From Cyathus striatus (lineage: Eukaryota > Basidiomycota > Agaricomycetes > Agaricales > Nidulariaceae): 64,000 nt of DNA. Within the stretch, counting starts at the first letter, position 1, and each line of letters starts with the position of its first letter. The stretch covers positions 3,348,001 to 3,412,000 of the forward strand of contig JAOVFP010000004.1 in assembly GCA_025738555.1 (NCBI GenBank), in the 5' to 3' direction. This document shows positions 1 through 11,290 of this stretch, piece after piece. Under the pieces are notes generated by a model. The model was given only the letters and a program-made list of their open reading frames with translations. It searched no databases and had not been told where the DNA came from. The translations under genes and the position numbers were made by a program.

Positions 1-926
<926 letters not shown>

Positions 927-1234
927 TTATCTTATAAGCTGAGCTATGTAACTAAAGTACTTTTAGTCTGTCTATAACGATTTTTATTTGTTGATATTTC
1001 GTACTAAACCCTGAAACAGATTAATCGAGTGAGCGCTTGAGCGCTGGCCCGAACTTTAAATCGAGAGGCAGCACATATATACATACTATTCTGTCGTATT
1101 GAACACAATTTCACACCCTAACTCGGAGCTAGGACTGGCACTCAGTATAAGAAGATTAACACTCCAAAATGCAACAGGTTCACTCATGGTAAAACATATT
1201 CCAAGAGCATTGAGCAACCAAAACTTTCACAATT

Positions 1235-1404
1235 CCAGAAGCTTTAACGTTGCCGTAGCTGACACCAAGGGTCATACTTTCGAGGGATATTTTGGGGATA
1301 TTCTATCCCTGAATGACAGCATGGCAAGTAGTCTTTGTGCGACCAGATGGTGTTGTTAGTGCTAAGGTTGGTGCTATGGAAAACATTGATAAATATATCT
1401 TACT
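1235..1404 (+). pseudogene. Relic of the monooxygenase last exon (copy 1)
   Basis: The sequence between the monooxygenase and the RTA1 gene resembles the end of the monooxygenase. VADTKGHTFEGYFGD aligns with [16 protein letters not shown], and FVRPDGVVSAKVGAMEN aligns with [18 protein letters not shown] frame change separates the two pieces and there is no upstream gene body, so this is a degenerate fragment left by an older duplication. The rest of 927-1946 holds no convincing gene; the short ORFs there do not resemble known proteins. Confidence 0.75.
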
Positions 1405-1946
1405 TAGCAATTGTCCACAGACTGTTCTCTTCGTCCCCCTAACGTTTGCCGACCGTTGTCATCTCCTGAACTATTTACCTCCTTCTCTACGAATATTCGA
1501 TTGGCCGCAGTGAGACACTCTGAAGGTTTTTTCAAGATCGAAGTTCGCTTACTTCTGAAGTACACAGAAACGGAGACATGCTCTCGAGCGTATTTAAGGG
1601 ACACCGCGAGGAGGCTGACGGTTAAGATATATATAAATGGCCTCGAGCCCTATTAAGGTCCGAAACCCACACTCTTCATCTTATAATAGCCCCCCAATCC
1701 CACTGTGCGAACACGAATAGCACGGCGTACTCGTATCACATCATGATTTTTTGACATTGTATTGGCATGGGTTTTCCACAGGGCGGCTGCGCAGACTGAC
1801 TGACCCGTGTTTACCGTACAGTCATAAATACCATGAACATGCTGATGTTTAGGGTTTCTTGGTTCCTGGCTTTTTTCTTGCTGTTCCTGACCCGACCCCC
1901 TCGATCTTTTTCTAGTCTGCGACTTTCTCCTGGGTGGCGGTTAATC

Positions 1947-3240
1947 ATGGCATCGGGCTCGGCTCCAACTTTGCATTTCCCTCCAAACCACCCAGTCCGC
2001 TCTCCATACCATTATATCCCATCTGAAGGCGTTGCAATCACCTTCATCGTTCTATTCTCCCTGTCAACAAGTGAGTACCTTGAATAGTGCCCAGGAACCA
2101 ACTTGACTTCTGCACCAGTAATACACCTCGGGCAATCAGCGAAATACCGAGTATGGTGGCTTCTACCTACCGTTTGTCTCTGTGGGGTTCTTGAAATCAT
2201 AGGATGGTCCGCGAGATTATGGTCGAGCTTCACACCTGCTGCCAAAACACCTTTCGAGATGCAGTATGTACTATTACTTCTTTTTAATGAAAGTTTACTG
2301 AGGCTTGGGCAGGATAACGGCGACAATTTTGGGGCCTACGCCATTCCTTGCTGTGAACTTCATCATTCTGGGAAAGATTATTGAGAGGTTGGGAGTCCAA
2401 TATAGTCGGCTGAAACCACAGTGGTGTGCGTACCTTCCTTCATCATGATCACAACACTAGTTTCAATTCTGACTTCGAACAAATAACAGACGCAGGTATT
2501 TTCTTGACATGCGTATGTACCCAGCCTCCGCGCTTCCTAGATACCAGCACCTAAAGATAGAAATAGGACATCATATCCCTCGTAGTTCAAGGCGTCGGAG
2601 GCGGAATAGCGGCAAGCGCATTCGGACGCAACCAAGATCCTACGAATGTGAGAACTTCACTACAAGTGCGAGTTATTCATGACTGACTTCTCTGTCGACA
2701 GGGTGGACACATTATGCTCGGAGGCATTGCGTTCCAATTCCGTACGTTCCCCACCTAATTATACTTCCTATCACCTCATCTCACCACGCATACGTAGTGA
2801 CGATAACTGTCTTCTTCCTCTGCGCCACAGAATTCTTCTTGAGATACCTAAAAGACTGGCCTGTCAGAGAAATCGCATCCACATCGCAGGAAGACGTAAA
2901 GATCCCGGTGAAACCACCAATGACGTTGAAGTTAAAGGTGATGAGCGTAGGGTTGGCGTTGAGTACTTTGTTTTTATTCATCCGGTACGCTCCACGTACA
3001 CATTGTTTTTGGAGAAGGAGTGTTAATGGGTGAACCCTAATAGAGCGGTGTATCGTACTATCGAACTGAGCGACGGCTGGAACGGGAGGATCATTTCCAC
3101 CCAGGTGTTATTTAGTACGTCCTCCCTGTGATTGTAGTTGTTCCGAGGCTGATATACTGATAGACGTTCTTGATGGAGGAATGATAACGCTTGCGATGTA
3201 CAGTCATAACTTTGCCAGTCCCGGGTTTCTGTTGAAGTAA
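1947..3240 (+). CDS. RTA1-like lipid-translocating exporter family membrane protein (copy 1)
   Basis: This is a seven-helix fungal membrane protein of the RTA1 family (related to Rta1p and Rsb1p, linked to resistance to lipophilic compounds and sphingoid bases). I joined at least seven exons by eye. Motifs in order are YHYIPSEGVAITFIVLFSLST, HLGQSAKYRVWWLLPTVC, GVLEIIGWSARLWSS with PFEMQ, ILGPTPFLAVNFIILGKIIE, RLGVQYSRLKPQW, SLVVQGVGGGIAASAFG, GGHIMLGGIAFQF, YRTIELSDGWNGRIISTQ, and VLDGGMITLAMY. All follow the family pattern. The ATG at 1947 is preferred; an in-frame ATG at 1833 would add a second hydrophobic stretch. The stop is at 3238-3240. The gene sits just downstream of the monooxygenase in the same direction. 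Confidence 0.88.
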
Positions 3241-4211
3241 GACTACTAGAGAGTAGTACTTAGGTACTTAGATTGTACGTTAGGGCTGATTGAGGGCTAC
3301 TGTTATAAAACATGCATATTACTCACGATCACCAGAATATCAACGGAATGAACAGTGTAGGTGTAGGAGTTGCAAGGGAATCGTTTGCCGTCATGCATAA
3401 ATACTTGGTGAAGGAACTCGCAAATAAGCAGAAAATAAGCTCAGCACATTTACAAGTCGATTCCGGTACAGCTCGGGGTACACAATGTTGGCTTGAATAT
3501 CGTAAACGCGTGAACGAACGATAGTATGAGTGGTAGTCTACGATCATTGAATAGCATTTTATGCGCTTTCGGTCTTTGTAGACCAAATCGCCAGATCGTA
3601 ATAAGTATTGGGTGAATCTGTGTAAGTTCTCCTTGGCCGTATCGAAATGGTTATTGCTTAAGGGTAGGCTGAATATCAATATTTAAGATAGAAAAATTAC
3701 AGGATGTGTTAGAGAGCTTACTTTAAGTATATGAATAACTCTTAATCTTGGTTCATGCGGTGGACTTCCGACTGGCAGCTTGAAGCCCAGCCTTTTGAAA
3801 GAGCCATTCGACATTGTTCATTGCTCGAGAATAAGAAATACGCGGTAGGATTTTCGTATACGATGGCGAGAGGACAGATAGAGAGAACGAAGACTTGATG
3901 AAGATACGACGACGATGTACTATAGAGCCTGGAAGCAATCTAGCACGCGTTCGGAGTGCACAGGCGAGCGGACGCCGGAGGCTGAGAATGTTACGGTCAC
4001 GGTTGTTACCGTGACGGTGGCAGTACACACTGGTCCGAGCGGTCCGAATGATCAATTAAAATTCTCAAAAAAGTCTATTCAAATTCTTATCACACATTTA
4101 GTTGAAGGTGCGTACATTAAATGCAAAGATAGTGTACGAATAACGGGGCAGTGACGTGGACTCCGCATATTCTCTCTCTCTCCACCCAACATAAGTAATA
4201 GTACTTATACT
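3241..4211. other. Gene-poor spacer (copy 1)
   Basis: No convincing gene was found. Short ORFs on both strands lack recognisable motifs. A 7 bp stem with a 6 base loop lies at 3996-4015 (GTCACGG / CCGTGAC). The first 90 bases are related to a remnant at 7240-7340. Confidence 0.5.
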
Positions 4212-5805
4212 ATGGATGTATGTATACACCCCGATCGGCTTAACCTCACGCTAACTAATATTCACCCTTAGCTCAGCTTTGTCTTACAGTCCGGGAAAAC
4301 CACATTATTGATTGGGGGCCTTCTGGAGCAGTGAAACTACAAGAGCATGGTTTCTTCAGCGAGGATATCAGTTGGCCGTTCCGATAGCCCCCAAGTCTAC
4401 CAATAAAGGTGTTGTCCCATTCAAAGAAATGCCTTCGGCCATGGAGCTGGAATCAATTTCCCTCGATTCTCCTTACCCGTATCCTTACTGCAGCTCAGAA
4501 CTTCTTCCAGGTGGTTTCGCTTCCTACAGAGGCTATTTTGACGTACGTATTCATCCGACATACTGTTATCTTGTTCTGTCTGATACTGCGATAAGAGCGT
4601 GGTTGCGTTCGGACAAGATACAATGCTCCGGCCTATTGCTGTCAAATTTATTAAAGGAGGTAGCGAGGAATACGTATGTTTGAGGTTTATAAACTCGCTG
4701 GATTTGAATCAGACGCGAGATCGTGCGTTCTACCTGTTTTGGAACTTCTTCCGTGTGATGAACATTGGTTTGCCATTATGCCGCAGTAAATAACTTTCCC
4801 ATCCAGTAACGAGGTACACTACTGACATTAAATTTTTAGATGGTACGGACCTGTGGTACCTTACACGACTTGTGTATATCTGCAAGATGTTCTAGAATTG
4901 ATGCATAGAATGCTTAAGGTTAGTTCGTGTTATAGTTCTGTAACATGAAGGGATGAGTTTACAGTCGATGATATAGGCAGTCAGCTTTCTTCATAAACAC
5001 AAAATATTTCATCGTGTAGAAGTGGTTTTGGCTATGACCCTCATGGCGTGATATAGCTGACACGTATTCGTTTCTAGGATATCAAGCTGGGAAATACAGT
5101 CTTTAACTATGTACCAGCCGATAAAGAAGGAAATTACTGTTGGGAGCCGGTCATTACATTGCTCCGGTCTCGTAAACAATTACAATATGCTATCATAGAC
5201 TTTGGTCTATCGATAAAGTTTCCTGACAATTACTCTCCTCAGCAATGCAGGCTACCACATTGGCAGTCACGTCTCGGAGCTTACTCGATTCCTAACGATT
5301 GCACGCAGGGTGAATTTGACTTTGATCCTTTCGCCTATGATGTGGGGGTTCTGGGATGTGTGTTTTCAGACCATTTCCAAGTGCCACACTCTCATTCTCA
5401 ATTATATGTGTTTTGCTAATTGGCGATTATCAGCAACTTATTCCATACGCACCTATGCTAGCGCCTCTTATTGACAAAATGTTGGCGAGAAACATTCGAA
5501 ACAGATTCACAGCGTCCGAGGCCCTTCATTTCTTCGAAGAGATGCGTACAGGGCTTACAGAAGAACAGCTCATGATCGATATTAGTTATATACCTAGACG
5601 TTACGGCGTTCACTATGAAAGTTACGATCGATGGGCGGGTCTTCCTGAAGAATTCGTCAAGGAATGGTCCAAATATCGTGAACCCCTACTACCGCGCTCG
5701 ACAGCAATTCTTCGTTCTATATGTGAAATTTCCTGCATGTATGACTTAGTTGCCGGGATAAGGAGATTAATGCACTCCATTAAATTGAAGTGTAAAGGGG
5801 ACTAA
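4212..5805 (+). CDS. Protein kinase-like gene (copy 1)
   Basis: This is a divergent eukaryotic-type kinase of a kind expanded in agaricomycetes. Joined exons give RPIAVKFIKGGSEEY (probable ATP-anchoring Lys), CVLPVLELLPCDEHWFAIMP (hinge side), AVSFLHKHKIFHRDIKLGN (catalytic loop with His-Arg-Asp and Asn), IIDFGLSIKF (metal-binding DFG), and FDPFAYDVGVLG in the F-helix region. No classical Gly-rich loop is obvious, so activity is uncertain. The catalytic loop is interrupted by an intron after HR. The proposed start is a two-codon first exon at 4212 followed by an intron; this is weak. Compared with copy 2 this copy lacks single bases near 4292, 4317 and 4714, and each loss breaks the frame. 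Copy 2 in turn lacks one base near 20750. The true protein is a mosaic of both readings, which points to sequencing errors. Confidence 0.8.
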
Positions 5806-6100
5806 TCGCTCTTTTGTACATCCAGAACAAATGGTCGAATACAAGTAAGCCTAGGTACATAGTAAATAATTAAATGATCAAGAACAGTGGTGTGTATCAC
5901 GTAGTAATTGTACCTATTGAAAAGTTAGATGTTAAAACACTTATCCGGGTGCTCATGAACAGCCTAAAGTACTGGAGGTTAGTAGAGGTTATTGAAACTT
6001 ATGATAGTGATACATACGTAGATAAAATACACAACCTACTTGAACTATATTCGAGTTTACTCTTCACATTCTGAACCACTGCCCGCGCTTGGATATACGT
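5806..6100. other. Spacer conserved in the inverted segment
   Basis: An open frame of about 66 codons (5874-6074) exists, but the related inverted stretch near 55060-55200 does not keep it clearly. I treat this as non-coding. It is the left end of the segment shared with 53060-55200. Confidence 0.4.
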
Positions 6101-6613
6101 CTAATAAAGAAGCGTCAGTAGCGACGGAACCGGAACAGGCCCGAAAAGTTCTAACCACAGCTTCTCAGTTTCACTTAGAAACAAATTATCAATGATCTCA
6201 TTTTTCTGTGCAAAGATTGGTAGCGGATAACTATATTCGGCGGCCATTATAACGTTGCACTCGGAAGTGTTTGGGGTAAGGTCGATATCCATGGGGAGGG
6301 GGAGGAGAGAGGGATCGGAGGGGAAGGTCGAAATAATGTGAGGGATGGAGTCGATGTCCATGGAGACGGGGAGAAGTGAGGGATCATAGGACAAGAGGGA
6401 GATAACATTAACATCAACTTTCTTCATTCTGCGGGAAGCACGCAACTTTTCATTGTGGGGTAGAGTGAATAGTGGAACATTGGTTATCGGTTTCAACGCT
6501 TCGCCGGCCTCAACAGGGATAGACTTATTCTTGCGGAAAACGGAACAGAGAGCTTTACGGGTGTCACGAGCGATCCTCGCGGATTTCTGAACGAGATGTG
6601 ACGAAGAAAACAT
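6101..6613 (-). CDS. Small proline-rich protein of unknown function (copy 1)
   Basis: This is a single-exon ORF of 170 residues with no family I recognise. The N-terminus is basic and Ser-rich (SSSHLVQKSARIARDTRKAL), followed by CSVFRKNK and ALKPITNVPLFT. The middle carries two copies of a short repeat, DPSLLPVSMDID and DPSLLPLPMDID. The C-terminus is acidic and aromatic (NLFLSETEKLWLELFGP). There is no clear signal peptide or membrane segment. An independent diverged paralogue at 54523-54993 keeps the same frame, the repeats and both ends, so it is probably a real gene. It lies between the kinase-like gene and dihydroxyacetone kinase, with a GT-rich minisatellite just upstream of its start. 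Confidence 0.7.
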   Translation of the reverse strand: MFSSSHLVQKSARIARDTRKALCSVFRKNKSIPVEAGEALKPITNVPLFTLPHNEKLRASRRMKKVDVNVISLLSYDPSLLPVSMDIDSIPHIISTFPSDPSLLPLPMDIDLTPNTSECNVIMAAEYSYPLPIFAQKNEIIDNLFLSETEKLWLELFGPVPVPSLLTLLY

Positions 6614-6639
6614 GGTTGTTATAGGTGTAGGATGGTGAA

Positions 6640-6790
6640 GGTGGGTGTCGGAGTAAGTGTGGGTGTTGTGTGAATGTATGAGGGTTTGGATTCAGATGTA
6701 TAAGAGTTTGAATGTATGAGGGTGTGGTTGTATAGAGGTGTGGATGTATAAAGGTGTGAATGTATAAAGATGTGAGTGTATGAATGTAGC
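6640..6790. repeat. Minisatellite upstream of the small protein gene (copy 1)
   Basis: This is an imperfect tandem repeat with a core like GTGTGAATGTATAAAG of roughly 16-18 bases, repeated several times with TATGAGG variants. The same repeat lies upstream of the two other copies of the small gene, so it travels with it and probably covers its promoter or 5' UTR. Confidence 0.75.
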
Positions 6791-7239
6791 TATGCGAGTG
6801 TGATGGTGGTAGGTGATAAAGATAGGGGAAAGCAGGAAAGCGTTCGCGCGATGATGATACAGACTGTATTGAGAGTCCGCTGAATAGATGAAGTTACATT
6901 CAATAGTAGAGGTTTGTAGTAAGTATTAGCATGAGTCAAGATACTTACACTCATTCCATTTTGAATACCAAGCACCGCGATGTGACCGCGCAATTGAAAT
7001 GAGCGTCAGGTTATGTTTGAGTAGAATAGAGGCACAGACGCACACATGGTGGAGGCTAATACACGGTAGCAGCTTCAACAAATACGTCTTCCTTTCTTCT
7101 TTATCATTATGAGATGGTTCCGAAATCCTATTCTTTATATGTGGGATCTATAGCAAATCAAGAGGATCATCGAAACCTGCGTCAGCCGCCACGTTGAGTT
7201 CCATTTCCACCGGCTCTGTATGACGATGTCTGGATGTAG

Positions 7240-7540
7240 ACCTATGAGTAGCGCGTACTTAAATTATGTACTTGTACGTTGGGGTTGATTGAGGGCTGCT
7301 GTTACTACTAGAAGCCATGCATATTACTTTGAACATAAATCGTTAACGTGTAAGTACTATATGAAGTAAATCCGCTTATTCGTTATTGTTTCTACTCACT
7401 CGTTCCATTACTGGCGGAAGGAAAGCACTGACAGGACGGTAACGCTTGCGATGTACACTCTTAACTTTCCCTGTCCCTACTATCTCTTAAGGTGACTAGA
7501 GAACGGTAAAATTCAACATGTACTTGTACATTGGGCATTC
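7240..7540 (+). pseudogene. Rearranged remnants of the RTA1 3' end (copy 1)
   Basis: 7438-7520 resembles the last RTA1 exon and stop region (3185-3260; shared core AACGCTTGCGATGTACA). 7240-7337 resembles the RTA1 3' flank (3262-3328; shared core TGATTGAGGGCT and CATGCATATTACT). Both are in the plus direction but in swapped order. They lie downstream of dihydroxyacetone kinase and are also detectable, inverted, near 53680-53950. The remaining sequence of 6791-7607 shows no gene. Confidence 0.6.
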
Positions 7541-7607
7541 TTGCAGTTACAAAATACTACGGAAGAAGATCAACATAATCCAATCATCCAACATACAATC
7601 CACTCAC

Positions 7608-9710
7608 TCAATTAATCCCCCCACCACCCCTAACTTCCCTCAACCCCGCAAGCAACCCCTCCAAAGCGCATATAACGCCCCACGCACCCGGATCCGGCAC
7701 CCTTCGTCCTTTCTCTTCCCCTTCCCCTTCTTTACCTTCCCCTCCCTCTTCTACTCCCCCACCAAGGACATAAGCAGCCCTCCCCAACCGAGCCCTCATC
7801 CCTCTCGTACCCTCCGCCCCCACCCGCGCAGCACGTACAGCCGCATCCAAGCTCATCCCCAAAGACACAGCATGCGTGAATGGGATGAGAGCGTCCATGA
7901 GCGTGCGGTCGCCTTCGCGTGCTGGCGTGTGCGTTGAGAGTGCATGGAGGGCTTGTGGGAGGGATGTTGGCCAGGGGGAAGAGGGGGAAGAGAGAGGGGG
8001 GTGGGAGGAGAGGGAGGATGAGAGAGCTGTGAAGTATATCCCAAACACTAGGGAAGAGTTAGTAGGAGAGGGAAGGAAGGAATGGCGACATACGAGCTCC
8101 AATAGTACCACCCATCGTATCTTCACTTATTTCTGCGATTTTGCGGAGCAGGGAGGAGGGATGAGAGAGCGGTAGCGCTCCGCTATCCAGGGCTTCGAGT
8201 ACACCTACACCTTCTAATCAGCGCATTATTCTAGGGAAAAGGGGAAATAAAGTACCTCGTGCACCAGAAGCCAATGTCCCACCACAATCCCCATCCCCAA
8301 CAACCGTATCATACTCCGTCAGCTCATTCTCCGCATCCAGCAGCGCACGACACGCGCCCCGAAGCGCAGCTTTCACTATAGCTGTCGACACATCCCACTT
8401 TCCTCCTCCCTCTTCATACACCTCTTCCTCTTCCCCGGCTAAAAGTCTCTCAGCTTCTTCGCTTTCGATAGCCAGGTCCCTTGGAGATATGGTACGAGGC
8501 CATACACGGACACCAATCCACGCTGCTGCGTCCGTCGGATCGTCTAGCAGCGCCAGAACATCGATAGGCGCAGAGGAGGGCTGTGAGAGTTGGCGGTGAA
8601 CAGCAGAGGTGTTGAGGAGGGAGATGGAGAATCCAGGTGCGTTGAGGGATGTCATGTATGTTGAGAGGTACGTTCTTCTTGGGTGGATTCCAAGCGCGGC
8701 TTTCGAAGAGGTTAGTTGTAAGTTGAAGGGAGGGAGAGGAGAACATACCTAGCTGACACGATATTTCATCCAAAACAGCGCCCATTTCCAACTGCGACAT
8801 TCCACCAAGATTATTAACGAACAACACCACCTCCTCTCTTCCCCCATCCGCGTCTGCACCAATGAACGACGTAGAGTTGACTCCCAGTCCAGCTGTATCC
8901 CTCGAACCAAGGATGAGACCGAGCATACGACTAACGAGCTCTTCGACACTCCCCATTCGCAGGCGGGAAACACCCGGCTCATTGTGCAGCCCCAATCCGA
9001 CTTCGCATTCTTCCATTCCTAAAGCGCTGCTAGGCTCGCGCCCGGGGACATGACAGTGCTCCAACCCCACGCCAATGCTCGCCAGGTTGGCAACAACAGC
9101 ATCCCCAAGGTCCTTGATCACTTCCAGCGGAGCCCCACGCTCCGCCAACGCTCCAAGAATCTTACACACCAGGATATTCCCCGCTAACCCTCTAGGCCCT
9201 ACCAAACTCTCCGAATGGTGCAAAAGTGAAACATCATCCGCAACAACGACGCTCTCAATCCTCACCCCAGGCAACTTTGCCCTCGCTTTTTCTATCCCTA
9301 GTCCGAAGTTGAGTCGGTCCCCTGTGTAGTTGTTGATTATGACCAGGACGTCGCGGGTACCGGAGTATGAAGCGAGTTGGAGGGTGCTTAGGATTTGTTT
9401 TGCGCTGGGGCTGGCGAAGATGTCGCCGGAGACAGAGGCTGTTAGCATGCCCTTTCCCGTGTAGGATGCGTGGGCTGGCTCGTGGCCTGCGCCACCTCCG
9501 GATATTACTGAGACAGTTGCGGTGGGGGTGGGGGAGGGAGTGTATATGCATTTAGAGGGGGCGTATCTAGGTCAATTAAGTTTAGAGTTAGCTTCGTGGG
9601 TAGAGGAAAGGGAAGACGCACAGACGCAAACAAGGGTTGAGACGCACGGCGCCACGGAGAGATTTGAGGACTAGTCCGTTGGGAGTGTTGTACAAGTGCT
9701 TGGTAGACAT
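7608..9710 (-). CDS. DAK1: Dihydroxyacetone kinase (copy 1)
   Basis: This enzyme phosphorylates dihydroxyacetone with ATP in the cytosol, for glycerol or methanol carbon use and detoxification. Exons on the minus strand are 9710-9622, 9566-8749, 8699-8256, 8213-8094 and 8047-7608, giving about 636 residues. The DAK1 domain begins with [16 protein letters not shown] and carries LGLHNEPG with the His that binds substrate covalently, and [15 protein letters not shown]. The C-terminal DAK2 domain carries [27 protein letters not shown], and [14 protein letters not shown] with the phosphate and Mg contacts. Length is slightly above the usual 580-600. The 49 bp intron at 8700-8748 has GTATGT, CTAAC and AG; only when it is removed does this copy read [18 protein letters not shown] as the family requires. 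This copy is fully open; copy 2 is not. Confidence 0.93.
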
Positions 9711-10210
9711 TGCGTGTGCTTTACGATGAGACGAGGTGGGGAATTCATTGGATATTTGAGGTGGGAAGGAAGCTCTTTACGAAGGTGTTCAGATGACCTG
9801 GCTAAAGAAAGATGGTGGAGTTGGAAGACGAGGTTAGTAATATCTGGTCGTGAGACCGAAATATTTCAAATTCAGGAAAAAATTTTAAAATGAGAAGATA
9901 ACATTTCGTTTGGACGCCAGCTGCAGGATATAAGATACCGATGGATGTCGACGGGGACCAGGTTTAAGTTGCAACGACCTTGGTTGAAGCCGAAAAGCAA
10001 ACAACCGTAAACTTTCCCACCACTCTTCGCGTTCACAACATCTTTAAATACAACTACATACTTAGTACATATTTAGAATTCACATTTTTGGCTTCATATT
10101 TGGTGATAGCTACGCCCTATATTTTCTGTTCCATAGATTAATTTATGGGATACTTAGATTATTTCCTCAAATTTGTTTTCAACAGGTGAGTTATCTTATT
10201 ACAATGCGAC
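9711..10210. other. Promoter-side spacer of dihydroxyacetone kinase (copy 1)
   Basis: No gene is evident. The stretch separates the divergent dihydroxyacetone kinase (-) and the short Cys-rich ORF (+), and probably holds both promoters. Confidence 0.4.
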
Positions 10211-10481
10211 ATGCCTTCAAGTAAACGTCAGACAGAAAATGGAAGTTGTAGACAATGTAGATCCATATGTAATTGGTCTATTGGTATTTTTAGAACTGTT
10301 GGCATTTGCCGGCGATCCAGGGCCCAGAGACTGTCTTATCTTCGAGAAATGTACTTGTGACAAGAGCAAATCAGAAACGTGTCCTGCACGAGGACCGTCG
10401 CTTTTGGGGATGCAAGTAATTAGAACAATTCCACAGAATATCTGTGGTCTGATAATCAACACCATCGCCATCGTCGAGTAA
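10211..10481 (+). CDS. Possible small Cys-rich protein (copy 1)
   Basis: If an intron (GTAATTGG to GATCCAG, about 10269-10320) is removed, a frame of about 72 residues opens from the ATG at 10211 to the stop before 10482. It contains SCRQCRSIWPRDC, then KCTCDKSKSETC, a cysteine spacing reminiscent of a Zn2Cys6-like cluster. It directly precedes the larger Cys-cluster gene. It may be a decayed or small relative of that gene, or not a gene at all. No function is assigned. Confidence 0.3.
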
Positions 10482-10510
10482 GGCTTTCATTTCGACCTAC
10501 TTTCACTACC

Positions 10511-10624
10511 ATGCCCCCAAAGAAAAGGGCCACGCAAGAGACATTCTCCTCTCTATTCCTCAAGCTAAAGAATGGAGGCCGACAGCAGCGTGTCGAGTGG
10601 ATGGCCAACCTCCCAAAGGAATAA
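10511..10624 (+). pseudogene. Truncated first exon of the Cys-cluster gene (copy 1)
   Basis: The first exon of the gene complete at 26789-27989 is present from ATG (MPPKKRATQETFSSLF) to ANLPKE. It then hits a TAA created where the duplicated block ends and the AT-rich repeat begins. Only 37 codons remain and the Cys cluster is lost. Confidence 0.85.
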
Positions 10625-11290
10625 CGTTAAATTTGGTAATGAATTCAGCAATGATTTCCATATTATATAACACTGATTTTTTACATTGATTTTTCGCATT
10701 TATTTCACATTGATTTCCCAGATTTCAAACTTGCACCAATAATTTTACAAAGTCCAAAAGGATTGATTTCAGCAATGATTTCTCATTGATTTCCCATTGA
10801 TTTACCTTTGAATTTACATTGATCTCCTCAATGATTTCAAACTTGTACTAATAATTGCCTTAAAAGTCCAAAAGGATTGATTTCAACATTGATTTCGCTC
10901 TCCAGGTATGTAATATAGAGAAAAGCTTTTTACTTATTAGAAAAGGACCCATGGTATAGTAGATAGAGTAAGTATATGTATATTGTTAACCACCCTAGTA
11001 TATAGTATATCCTATAGTTGGCATTTTCTAACAATTTCGAGTTATTCATTGATTTTTGATTGATTTTTGATTGATTTCTCATTGATTTGTTATTGATTTG
11101 TTATTGATTTCATTTTTGACTCTCATTGATTTTTCACTCCAATGATTTAACTAATGATTTCGGATTGAACTGGGATTGATTTAAAACCACACAAGGATAG
11201 ATTTCTAACTACAAAAGGATTGATTTCTACTTCATATAAATTGGATGATCCCAAATTTATTTATTTAATGATCTCGCACCACAACAGCTT
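10624..11290. repeat. AT-rich ATTGATTT repeat at the duplication breakpoint
   Basis: Dozens of imperfect copies of ATTGATTT(C/T) occur in two blocks (about 10665-10905 and 11040-11240), separated by a TATA-rich stretch without the motif. The first block also contains a longer repeat of about 112 bases: GATTTCAAACTTG at 10721 recurs at 10833, each followed by AGTCCAAAAGGATTGATTTC. It interrupts the Cys-cluster gene. I see no coding potential, and only a weak possible inverted match between the ends (AAATTTGG and CCCAAATTT). Confidence 0.85.

Noticed and set aside
3753..4154. Overlapping ORFs on both strands, with Val-Thr repeats on the plus strand
   Set aside because: The repeats come from a small inverted repeat (GTCACGG / CCGTGAC); no splice-consistent gene model and no family match.
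6640..6790. Considered as telomere-like or CRISPR-like repeat
   Set aside because: Units are imperfect, contiguous and without spacers, and lie upstream of a gene in three places; it is a minisatellite.
9255..9551. Arg/His-rich 98 codon minus-strand ORF
   Set aside because: Shadow frame of dihydroxyacetone kinase exon 2; the true frame reads [16 protein letters not shown].
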